The notes under the pieces: model-generated
What the model was told of the DNA's origin: nothing
The model's database searches: none
Seen by the model: the letters and a program-made list of their open reading frames with translations, nothing else
Shown: positions 7,997 to 16,900 of the stretch, one piece after another
Position numbering within the stretch: position 1 is the stretch's first letter
Layout: every line of letters starts with the position of its first letter
Made by a program: the position numbers and the translations under genes
Assembly: GCA_045578845.1 (NCBI GenBank)
Contig: JAZNLA010000045.1
Location: forward strand, 1-64,000
DNA length: 64,000 nucleotides
Direction of reading: 5' to 3'
Source: UMGS172 sp045578845
Lineage (GTDB): Bacteria > Bacillota > Clostridia > Oscillospirales > Acutalibacteraceae

Positions 7997-10273
7997 ATGA
8001 ATATAAAACGTATTGCCGCATCTGTGCTTTGTATAATGCTTTGTGCTGTACTCCTCCTTCTCACCGGATGTAATGAAAAGAGAGCGGCAGAACTCCGATT
8101 TGCCATTCCTGAGGAATATGACAAACTACAAACAACATGCGTAGCCGAAAACGAACGCTATAGTCTTATTTGGAACGCTGAAGCAACACGAGTTATCCTT
8201 TATGATAAGATAAAGGATGTAGAGTGGAGTTACGTTCCGCAGGAATCTTTAAATAGCACATATGATGAAGAAGGATATGAGATTTCTAACCATCCAAAGG
8301 TTGAGTCTCCGATTTTGGTCGAATATTTCGCAGCATCAACATTAGTCGATAATGAAACAAATGCAGCGGCACAGTCAATTAACAAGGGTGATTTCACCCT
8401 TCGTAAAGTTGAAAACGGTATTGAGATGGTATGCTACTTTGAAAAGTATGAATTTACTATCCCCGTAAGTTTTGTGCTTAATGATAAAGGTGTAGATGTT
8501 TCGGTTGATGTCAGCCGAATTGAAGAGGGTAAAGAATACTGCGTTTCGTCAATAACAGTAGCACCTTTCTTCTGCTCAATTGCTAATACAAATGTTGGAA
8601 AGGATAATCATTATCTCTTTATTCCTTCCGGTTCGGGTGCTCTTGTTTATCCGGATGTTTCAAGTGAGTACGGTGTATCTTCCTCTGAAGCGGTTTACGG
8701 CGGAGATGCGAATATTGAAAAGGAAGAACAAATTACAGTAACAGAAAGTATTAAGATGCCGGTTTATGGTGCTGTAAACGGTGATCGTGCAGCGTTTGCT
8801 ATTATTAAAGAAGGTGCAGAGTCTGCATTTATCAATACCATGGTCGGTCAACTTGTTACTCGTTATTCGTACATAACCGCTGAGTTTAAAATTCGCGGTT
8901 ATCAAGAGGCTGTTCAAACACTTCTTACAAACACGGTTGTAAAAACCAATCTTTATTCCGATGCATTTATGGCTGACGATATTAAAGTGGGTCTGTATCC
9001 TTTGTATGATGATAAAGCATCTTATATCGGAATGGCAGAAATCTACCGTGAATATTTAAGTGAGCAAGGCTCAATGCCCGAGAAGGTTGCCGATGAAAAT
9101 CTGCTCAACCTTAAACTTTACGGCGGTATTCAAACTAAAAAGTTCACATTCGGTATTCCTTCCGACGATATGCTTACTGCTACAACAGTTAAGCAAGCAG
9201 AAAGCATTATTAAGGAACTTAAAGAAAAGACCGGTGAAAATATCAACGCCAATCTTATCGGATTCGGTACAAGTGGTAATGATGTGGGTAGTATAGCCGG
9301 CGGTTATAAACTCGGCAAATATTTCGGCAAGGAAAAGGAACTTAAAAATCTTGCGGCATATTGTGCCAATAACGGTGTAAACCTGTTCATGAATTTTGAC
9401 ATATTAAGATTCAGAGATTCAGGCGGCGGGGTTAATACTACTTTCAATAAGGCAGACTCTGCCAATGACAGTTATACTATAAAGTATTATTATGATGTTA
9501 ATTTCCGTACTAAGAGTACAACAATCGATCCTTACTATCTTGTTACAAGAACTAAACTGTTTGATGTATCAGATAGGGTTCAAGATGCAGCCAAAGATTT
9601 AAAACTCAACGGTATCAGTCTTGATACTTTGACAAGTATTGTTTATTCTGATTATTCGGATAAGGCATATTATTCCGGCTCTAATTTCGAGGTTCAAGCA
9701 ACACAGATTATGGCAGGCGTGAAAGAAAACGGTTTCAAAATTGCCGGCAGTGATGCAAATGCATTTGCTGCAGTCTATTGTGACCATGTTTACGATATAC
9801 CTGTCCGTTCTTCGAAATACAGACATTATTCGGAAGATGTCCCGTTCTATCAGATAGTATTTAAGGGCAGTGTGTCCATGTCGACAACTTCACTTAACCT
9901 TGCTACTGATAAACAGGCAACATTGCTGAAGTCGGTTGAAATCGGTTCCGGTCTAACCTATACTGTTGTCGGCGAGTATGATACAAACCTTATTTCTTCA
10001 GCACAAAATGTTTTCTACGGATCTAATTATTGGGACGAAACCATCCAGCGTGGTGTTAGAGATGATATTATTTCCACTGTTGCCGAATATAAAGAATATT
10101 TCAATTCGGTTAAGGGTGCAAAAATAGTAAATCACGAAATAATCGCAAAGGGTGTTCGCAAGACAACCTTTGATAACGGAGTTTGGGTTGTAGTAAACTA
10201 TAATGATAAAGATTATATAAGCGATGCAGTAACAGTTCCTGCTTGCGGTTATGTAACAGCGAAAGGAGTGTGA
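7997..10273 (+). CDS. DUF5696-like lipoprotein, possible glycoside-hydrolase-like fold
   Basis: 758 residues. The N-terminus is a lipoprotein signal peptide with lipobox LLTGC (cysteine at residue 25), so the protein should sit on the outer face of the membrane. The N-terminal half looks beta-rich (about 30-340). The middle and C-terminal part (about 360-700) has alternating helices and strands with acidic residues after predicted strands (LFMNFDILRF, LNGISLDTLTS, FKIAGSDANAF), like a TIM-barrel hydrolase. A small beta domain closes it. Length, lipobox and genomic context fit the DUF5696 family as I recall it, which often neighbours Yip1 proteins and sugar ABC genes in Firmicutes. Enzyme activity is inference. 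The ribosome binding site AAAGGGAGGAAA precedes the ATG at 7997. Confidence 0.65.
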   Translation: MNIKRIAASVLCIMLCAVLLLLTGCNEKRAAELRFAIPEEYDKLQTTCVAENERYSLIWNAEATRVILYDKIKDVEWSYVPQESLNSTYDEEGYEISNHPKVESPILVEYFAASTLVDNETNAAAQSINKGDFTLRKVENGIEMVCYFEKYEFTIPVSFVLNDKGVDVSVDVSRIEEGKEYCVSSITVAPFFCSIANTNVGKDNHYLFIPSGSGALVYPDVSSEYGVSSSEAVYGGDANIEKEEQITVTESIKMPVYGAVNGDRAAFAIIKEGAESAFINTMVGQLVTRYSYITAEFKIRGYQEAVQTLLTNTVVKTNLYSDAFMADDIKVGLYPLYDDKASYIGMAEIYREYLSEQGSMPEKVADENLLNLKLYGGIQTKKFTFGIPSDDMLTATTVKQAESIIKELKEKTGENINANLIGFGTSGNDVGSIAGGYKLGKYFGKEKELKNLAAYCANNGVNLFMNFDILRFRDSGGGVNTTFNKADSANDSYTIKYYYDVNFRTKSTTIDPYYLVTRTKLFDVSDRVQDAAKDLKLNGISLDTLTSIVYSDYSDKAYYSGSNFEVQATQIMAGVKENGFKIAGSDANAFAAVYCDHVYDIPVRSSKYRHYSEDVPFYQIVFKGSVSMSTTSLNLATDKQATLLKSVEIGSGLTYTVVGEYDTNLISSAQNVFYGSNYWDETIQRGVRDDIISTVAEYKEYFNSVKGAKIVNHEIIAKGVRKTTFDNGVWVVVNYNDKDYISDAVTVPACGYVTAKGV

Positions 10274-10279
10274 CCTTAA

Positions 10280-11239
10280 ATGACAACTGATGAAATTAAA
10301 ACTACTGAGGTCGCACCAGCCAATTCGTTAAAACGCAAGAAGAAACATAAAGGCATTGAATCCTTGAAAAGTACATACGGTCGTATGTTCGTTCTTCATT
10401 GGGAAATCGGTTTGATACTATTTTTCTTAGTGCCTATATTCAAGTCTTTTTACTTTTCTTTTTGTGATGTTAGTTTTGTCGGCGGTCACTATGTTTTCGA
10501 GTTTATCGGAATTGAAAATTTCAAAGAAGTTTTGACCGTAAATCCTAACTATAAGAATAACTTGAGTTTAACACTTGCCGAAATGGCGTATTCTATGCCG
10601 GTTATAGTAATTTTAAGTCTTATTTTGGCTTTATTACTTAATCAGAAGTTCAGAGGAAGGATTTTCTTCCGTGCACTGTACTTTTTACCTGTTATCATTG
10701 CAACGGGTGTTGTTATTGAGCATTTGTTCCAGTCAACCAGCAGTGATTTGTCTTCGTCGGGCGTTTCTGATTCCTTTGCATCAAACATGCTCTCCGTAGA
10801 TGATTTGTTGTCTTGGCTGTCGTTACCTCCTGAAATAGGCACCTACTTCAGCAAGATTTTAAACAACATTTTTAATCTTGTATGGAACTGCGGTATTCAA
10901 ATCGTTCTGTTTATTTCAGGTATGCAGTCTATTGCCGATTCGCTTTATGAAGTTTCAAAGGTTGAGGGTGCAACAAAATGGGAAGAGTTTTGGCTTATCA
11001 CATTGCCTATGCTCTCTCGTACACTGGTGCTTGTAATTATCTTTACAATGGTTGAGTTGCTTACGGATAAGACCAATGCCGTCATGAAACTTGCTTATAG
11101 TTTTATGAGTGTTGCAACAAACTATGGTACTGCATCTGCTATGATGTGGATTTACTTCGCCGTTGTCGGTGTGCTAATGGCAACGCTTATGTTTATATTG
11201 ACAAAACTGTTCTTAAAACGTTGGGATACTGGGAGGTGA
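10280..11239 (+). CDS. Carbohydrate ABC transporter permease, LacF/UgpA type
   Basis: 319 residues; first permease of the second importer. A basic cytoplasmic tail (KRKKKHKG near residue 20) precedes about six membrane segments. The EAA-type loop reads YEVSKVEGATK with LITLPM, somewhat degenerate from the consensus. A polar, serine-rich loop of about 45 residues (SSDLSSSGVSDSF region) sits between membrane segments and is longer than usual. The ATG is 6 bases after the lipoprotein gene, and the AAAGGAGTG ribosome binding site overlaps that gene's end, so the two are probably coupled. Confidence 0.9.
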   Translation: MTTDEIKTTEVAPANSLKRKKKHKGIESLKSTYGRMFVLHWEIGLILFFLVPIFKSFYFSFCDVSFVGGHYVFEFIGIENFKEVLTVNPNYKNNLSLTLAEMAYSMPVIVILSLILALLLNQKFRGRIFFRALYFLPVIIATGVVIEHLFQSTSSDLSSSGVSDSFASNMLSVDDLLSWLSLPPEIGTYFSKILNNIFNLVWNCGIQIVLFISGMQSIADSLYEVSKVEGATKWEEFWLITLPMLSRTLVLVIIFTMVELLTDKTNAVMKLAYSFMSVATNYGTASAMMWIYFAVVGVLMATLMFILTKLFLKRWDTGR

Positions 11240-11244
11240 GGTAA

Positions 11245-12261
11245 GTGACTAAAGTGGTTGATAAAGTAAAAAATCTTTATAATAAGGCTAAGAACTCAAC
11301 ATCTGAAGCAAGGTATAAAACCCTGCTTAAGGCAAGCGGTGTACTTACCGCAGCCTTTCGTTATCTCGTACTTATTACTGTAGGATATATTGTTCTTTAT
11401 CCTCTTTTGTACATGATAAGTAGTGCTATTCGTACCCGTGATTCGTTTTTTGACCCTTCGATTATATGGATAACAAGTGAAGTAACATGGGAAAACTTCG
11501 ACATAGCTCGTAGAATAATGCACTACGAAAGTGCGTTTATTAACACCATAATCTACGAACTTGTAGCGGCTTTCATTCAGATTTTAAGTTGCTCGCTCGT
11601 AGCCTATGGTCTTGCAAGGTTTGAATTTAAAGAAAAGAAGATTTTAACCTTCTTTATGTTCCTCCTTATTCTTGTTCCTCCGCAGATGATAATGTTGCCG
11701 ACGAGAACAACATATGCTGAACTTGATGTTTTGGGAATTTTGGGACTTGTAAATAATCTAACCGGTATTGATTTAAGACCGAATATTTTAAATTCTCTTT
11801 GGACATTCTATCTGCCTGCTCTGTTTGGTGTAGGTATTCGTGCCGGTATTATAATTTACATTTACGTTCAGTTCTTTAAAGGTTTGCCTAAAGAACTTGA
11901 AGAAGCATCGTGGATTGATGGTGCAGGACCTCTTAAAACATATTTAAGAATAGCATTACCGTCTTCGAGTGTTGTTATTATGACCGTAACGGTTTTCTCG
12001 GTAATATGGCACTGGAATGACTATTCATTGGCCTCAATGTACTTGTATGCCGACGGTTGGCCATTGGCAGTACGTCTTAGCGAAATAACCTCGGCAGAGT
12101 CTATAGGTACATTCTACATTAAATTCGGCCCCGAAAACCCAGAGTCGGTCGCTATTGTTATGGCTGGTTGTTTGATGTTTATAGTACCTGTTCTTATAAT
12201 GTATATGTTCTTACAGAAAAAGTTCGTAAAAAGTATCGACAGGGTTGGTATCACAGGTTAA
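11245..12261 (+). CDS. Carbohydrate ABC transporter permease, LacG/MalG type
   Basis: 338 residues, GTG start at 11245 behind GGGAGGTGAGG. It shows six predicted membrane segments and an EAA loop (LEEASWIDGAGPLKTY with IALPSS). It should pair with the preceding permease as the second transmembrane dimer of the region. It ends the first transcription unit; no good terminator hairpin follows, so some readthrough into the second solute-binding gene is possible. Confidence 0.92.
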   Translation: MTKVVDKVKNLYNKAKNSTSEARYKTLLKASGVLTAAFRYLVLITVGYIVLYPLLYMISSAIRTRDSFFDPSIIWITSEVTWENFDIARRIMHYESAFINTIIYELVAAFIQILSCSLVAYGLARFEFKEKKILTFFMFLLILVPPQMIMLPTRTTYAELDVLGILGLVNNLTGIDLRPNILNSLWTFYLPALFGVGIRAGIIIYIYVQFFKGLPKELEEASWIDGAGPLKTYLRIALPSSSVVIMTVTVFSVIWHWNDYSLASMYLYADGWPLAVRLSEITSAESIGTFYIKFGPENPESVAIVMAGCLMFIVPVLIMYMFLQKKFVKSIDRVGITG

Positions 12262-12332
12262 TTGTTTCACATTTCACAATAAATCAACCCCAAATTTGTA
12301 CACTTTTTTTGTTAAATTGCCCGAAATTATAA

Positions 12333-12361
12333 TTGAAAAAAAAACGGGCGTATGGTATTAT
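12333..12361 (+). promoter_or_regulatory. Sigma-A promoter of the second solute-binding lipoprotein
   Basis: TTGAAA at 12333-12338, a 17-bp spacer, TATTAT at 12356-12361. The start of transcription would be near 12368, about 109 nt before the ATG at 12477. An extra promoter for the binding protein fits the need for excess binding protein over permease. Confidence 0.78.
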
Positions 12362-12476
12362 AATGATGTAGTATTGGACGGATTATCGGTATTTGTTAAA
12401 AATTTGGTAATATGGATCGCCGTTCTGTATCAACAATTAGTCTGTAAAGACAATAATAATTTAGGAGGATATTTTA

Positions 12477-13874
12477 ATGAAAACCAATTTCAAGAGAATG
12501 ATTTGTGTTATTTTTACATTTTCTATTCTCGTATGTGCACTGTCTGCTTGTGGTGGCAGTGGCTCATCAAGCACTACAGATTCTAAAGATAAAAATTCTA
12601 ACGAGGGAAGTATTTCAATTATTACCGGTTCATATGAAGGAACCGGCTATGAGAATTTTGACCCGTATGCATCTATGCCCGAGTCTATAAAGGGCTCTAC
12701 CGTTCGTTTTGCAACATGGGTTGATCACATTAAAGAGGGTGACGGCTCTGTACCTTTAAGCAAACTCACAGCCGATACAACCCTTAACTGCGTAATATTC
12801 ACTGTTCCGCAGAATGGTTACGTAAAGGAACTTATGGCAAAAATGGACTCGGGTGACGTTCCTGATGTTTTCGTTTCAAACGAAGGCGATGCGTCATTCC
12901 CTGCAACATTGCAGATTGCCGCACCTATCAATAAGGTCTCTACAGTTGACCTTAAAGAACCTATTTGGAACCATTCATTTATGGATCTTGCAACCTTTGA
13001 CGGCAATGTATATCTTGTAAATACAATTGGTTCTCCGTGGACAGGCGGAAACCTTATATTCTTCAATAAAACTCTTTTTGAAGAGAACGGTATAAAGAGC
13101 CCTGCAGAGTATTATGCTGAGGGCAACTGGACATGGACAACCATGGCAAAAGCAATGAAGGATATTGCCAACTTAGGCGAAGGTTACTCCGGTGGTAACG
13201 TTGACCCCGAATCTCTTGGTGATACTGCGGGAACCTCTTTCGTTAAGTTTGATCACAAAACAGGTACATTTACCAACAATACAAGCGACCCGAAACTTCT
13301 TCTTGCATATCAGTTATATGCTGAACTTCGTGAAGAAGGCGTAATCGGTGCTGACTTCAAACAGTTTACTGACGGTAAGAGCGGCATACATATTGCAGGT
13401 ATGTACGGTCTTAAGAAGAACGGTCACTTCAGAGATATGGATCCCGCTGATATCGGTTTCACTTTCATGCCTTCGCTTGAAGACGGTTCACAAGGTCTTA
13501 CTTCCGGTATTTACCGTATGTACGGCATTGTTGAAGGTGCACCTAATGCCGATGCAGCAGGTTACTTCCTCCGTCACTTCCTCGATCCTACGAACTATGA
13601 TCTTAATGATACCTTCATTTCTGTAGAAGCAGGTAACTTCTATTATGAACTTATCAATAAGACCGCTGATGAGCGTTCATTTAACTTTGACGATTGTATT
13701 GGTAGTTTACTTGGTAATAGGAACTGGGATGAATTTATAGGTGAGCCTATGCGTGCTAGTTCTGCACAGGTAAAAAGTGCAATTGATGCTCAGTCTAACA
13801 AGGTTGACGATGCGATTGCAATAGCACAGGAAATTGTTGATAGTCTTATTGAGTATAACAAGAACAGAAAATAA
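12477..13874 (+). CDS. Extracellular solute-binding lipoprotein, family 1
   Basis: 465 residues. A lipoprotein signal peptide ends in ALSAC (cysteine at residue 25), followed by a Gly/Ser-rich linker, then a typical family 1 carbohydrate-binding fold. The segment YYAEGNWTWTTMAKAMKDI and the later GLTSGIYRMYGIVEGA match sugar-binding proteins. AGGAGG lies 8-9 bases upstream of the ATG. It has its own promoter and probably serves the permease pair just upstream (10280-12261). A stem-loop without a U-tract lies downstream. Unlike the first binding protein of the region it is normal in size and lipid-anchored. Confidence 0.93.
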   Translation: MKTNFKRMICVIFTFSILVCALSACGGSGSSSTTDSKDKNSNEGSISIITGSYEGTGYENFDPYASMPESIKGSTVRFATWVDHIKEGDGSVPLSKLTADTTLNCVIFTVPQNGYVKELMAKMDSGDVPDVFVSNEGDASFPATLQIAAPINKVSTVDLKEPIWNHSFMDLATFDGNVYLVNTIGSPWTGGNLIFFNKTLFEENGIKSPAEYYAEGNWTWTTMAKAMKDIANLGEGYSGGNVDPESLGDTAGTSFVKFDHKTGTFTNNTSDPKLLLAYQLYAELREEGVIGADFKQFTDGKSGIHIAGMYGLKKNGHFRDMDPADIGFTFMPSLEDGSQGLTSGIYRMYGIVEGAPNADAAGYFLRHFLDPTNYDLNDTFISVEAGNFYYELINKTADERSFNFDDCIGSLLGNRNWDEFIGEPMRASSAQVKSAIDAQSNKVDDAIAIAQEIVDSLIEYNKNRK

Positions 13875-13894
13875 TATCCCGCTTATACAAAATA

Positions 13895-13923
13895 CCTAAA
13901 CCGCACCAAAAGTGCGGTTTAGG
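13895..13923 (+). promoter_or_regulatory. Intercistronic stem-loop without U-tract
   Basis: A perfect 12-bp stem pairs 13895-13906 with 13912-13923 around a 5-nt loop. It is followed by TTGCAG rather than a run of T, so it is a poor terminator. It sits between the solute-binding gene and the B-repeat gene and could protect the 3' end of the former, lowering expression of the latter, as known for binding-protein genes in other ABC operons. Confidence 0.6.
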
Positions 13924-13950
13924 TTGCAGTAAACCAAAGGAGATCAAACT

Positions 13951-16900
13951 ATGAAAACACGAGCTTTCAAGAAAGCACTCAGCGTTGTTTGTGTTCTTTC
14001 TATGTTGCTGTCGTTATGTGTAGTTTCGTTTGCAGGCACCACAAGTGCTGCTGCGACCTATAGATTTAATAACGCCGGTAACGTGTACACAAAAGAGATG
14101 AACGCTGGGGATAATTTACCGGTGCCGGAATCTGCTATTTCAGGTGCTAAGTTCCTTGGATGGGTAGCTGCCGATGATACGGCAACAATCGTCAAAAAAG
14201 CCGGTGATACACCAACAACATATTATGCAAAATATGATAATGAGTATGTTTATACTTTCAATGACGGTTTAGACGGTGTTTATGATCCAAATAGTAAGTT
14301 CGGTACGGGTGCTGATGCCGGATATATGGAATTCGTTTCTGACCCTCTTGCTACTGCAACTAAACCTAATAAAGTACTCAAGGTTGAATTTAAAAACGGA
14401 TACACTGTATCCTTTGCTTTAAGTCAACTTCCCGGTATTAATAAGGGCTTAATGCTTGCCGCAGGTAAATATAGAATTACTTTTGATTACTATATGACCA
14501 ACCTTAACGAAGGTGAGAAAATCAGTATTGAAAATGCTGCTTCTAAAAAGGAAGGTATCGGTCTTGGTGGTAACAAAAAATGGATAGCAAACAGCAATTC
14601 TATTGAACTTAATACCGCCGGTTGGACAAAATATTCCTATGATATAACCATTTCTCAAGAAAATGCAGAATTTATGGCAACTAATGGTGAGGGTGCTTTC
14701 CTTGTGGCATTCCAATCTTTGCCAAGTAATGCTGATACCCCGTCGGTTTTATATTTAGATAACTTAATCATTACCCCTGTTTCTCAAGAGAAACTTACCT
14801 ATACATTTATTGATAGAGGTGTAGTTACAACTAAAGAATTGGCAGTTGGTGAAGTTCTTCCCGGAATTCAAAACGGCGGTTTCTTAGGTTGGTATGATAA
14901 AGACCTTTTAAGAGGTACTACATATGCACCGTCTGTTCCTGCAACTTTCTACGCAAAATATGAGGGAACAACACTTAAATTTGATGATGCTAATTCGGTT
15001 TATACATATAATCCGGATAATAAAGCAAATACAAATATGCTTACTGTTGGTAAGTTCGACCCGCTTAATAACGCTAACGGAGTTCTTAAACTTACAAGCG
15101 GCGACTATAAGCATGTTGCTGTAGCCGGTGCCGTTGGTGCAAACTCCGGTTTGGAACTTGTTGACGGCCAAAAATACACAGTAAAATTTAGTTACTATGC
15201 TGAAAATATTAGTACCGACGGTGCTGCGGTAGAAATTCGTGCAGGCGGTATTGATTCTATCGGCGAAACAGTTGACAACCTTTCATCTGCGTTGTCGGTT
15301 TATAAAATTTCTCAGAACACATCTAAATGGCAAGAGGCATCGTTCGATTTTACATGGTCGGTTGAAACTGATAAAAATCTTGTGATGTTTGTTGCTAAGA
15401 CTGCAGAAGGCAACGTTTATTTCGACAATATTATTATTAAACCCTTCGTTTCTGATGAACAAGTTCCGGATTTTAAAATGGACTTTGAAGATGAGTCAGG
15501 AGACGGTTTTAAATGGAGTGTAGACTCGGCTAATACATATGATAAACTTACAGGTAATAAGTATGTTAACCGTGGTGAACTTGTCACTGTTGATGGAGAT
15601 AAGGCCTTTAAGGTTACACTTTGCCGTGAAGATGATTATTCCAACATAAAAAACAGATATGTTTATTTCACTGTTGATGATGGAACAAAACAGTTCGCAG
15701 CAAAAAGAGCAGGTATTTATACTGTTACCTTTAGTTACCGCGTTGTTCATAGCGAAGTTGTAACAGAACTTGGTGCGGCATTGGTTTCCACTGACAGTAA
15801 TTCTGTACCTTACACGATTACTGCAATTGATGAATTCGAAATTCGCGATGATAAAGATGGCGAATGGACTACCGTTACATTCTCATTCTTTGCTGATGCC
15901 CCTTCTGTTTTAAACGGTAATACCAGTCTCGCTTTCTACCTTAAGACACCTGTTAATGTGCCTGAGGTTTATGCTTCAGTTGTACTCTTTGATGATATAA
16001 CAGTAAAAACCAACTCCATTAGCGGTGAAGACGGATTAATTACTTTTGATTCTCTTGGCGGTTCCGCTGTACCTGACATGGTTACCACCGCTGAAGAAAA
16101 AGTAGCTGCACTTCCCGTGCCTGAAAGATATGGATTTGACTTTACCGGTTGGAAGTATGATGTTGAAGAGTCAGGCACTGTAAACACATATAATCTTACC
16201 AATGATACAATAATGCCTGCAGATATTATTGAGGCATATGCTACTTGGAAGATTAGTTCAGGTTTCGTTGAAATTGGATTTGTTACAAATGTCCCTGAAT
16301 ATGATGCAACGGTTGCATCTATTCCTGCATATCCCGGCAAACCCATTCAAAATATGCCTGCAAATCCGACTGCTGCCGGTCAAACCTTCACAGGTTGGTT
16401 CTATGACCGTCAGTTCTTAAAACCGCTTGACATAAATTCTGCACCTAATGAAAGTTGCACACTTTATGCTAAGTGGGCACCGATAGATGAGATTTACGAC
16501 TTCGAGAATTATCCTGAAGAAGTCATGGGCAGTTCAGTTCTTTTCTCGGCACATTGCAAACTGGAAAAGCAGGATAACGGTAATCATTATGTTCATTATA
16601 ACCGTAAATTTAGTGATAGTGATGATACGACCAGTCCCGGTATTGTAATGTTGGCAAATGGAGATTTAAGAACACGTATTATTGAAGGTGTAGAATATAC
16701 TATTACCTTTAAGTATAAGATTGAGAACTTCCAAAGTACAGGTAGGTTCTGGCCGCTCCTTTCACATAAAGATAATACTTGGTCACAATATTCTCCGCAA
16801 TCAGTAGGCGTTGACTTTATAGATAATACTGATGGTTGGGTACAGGCAAGCATGACCTTTGTTGCTGCTTATGCTGAAAACAGAACAGAGGAACATAACT

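Noticed and set aside
12262..12300. ATTGT-N-ACAAT inverted repeat after the second permease as a terminator
   Set aside because: Arms of only 5 bp and no T run directly after; not a credible terminator.
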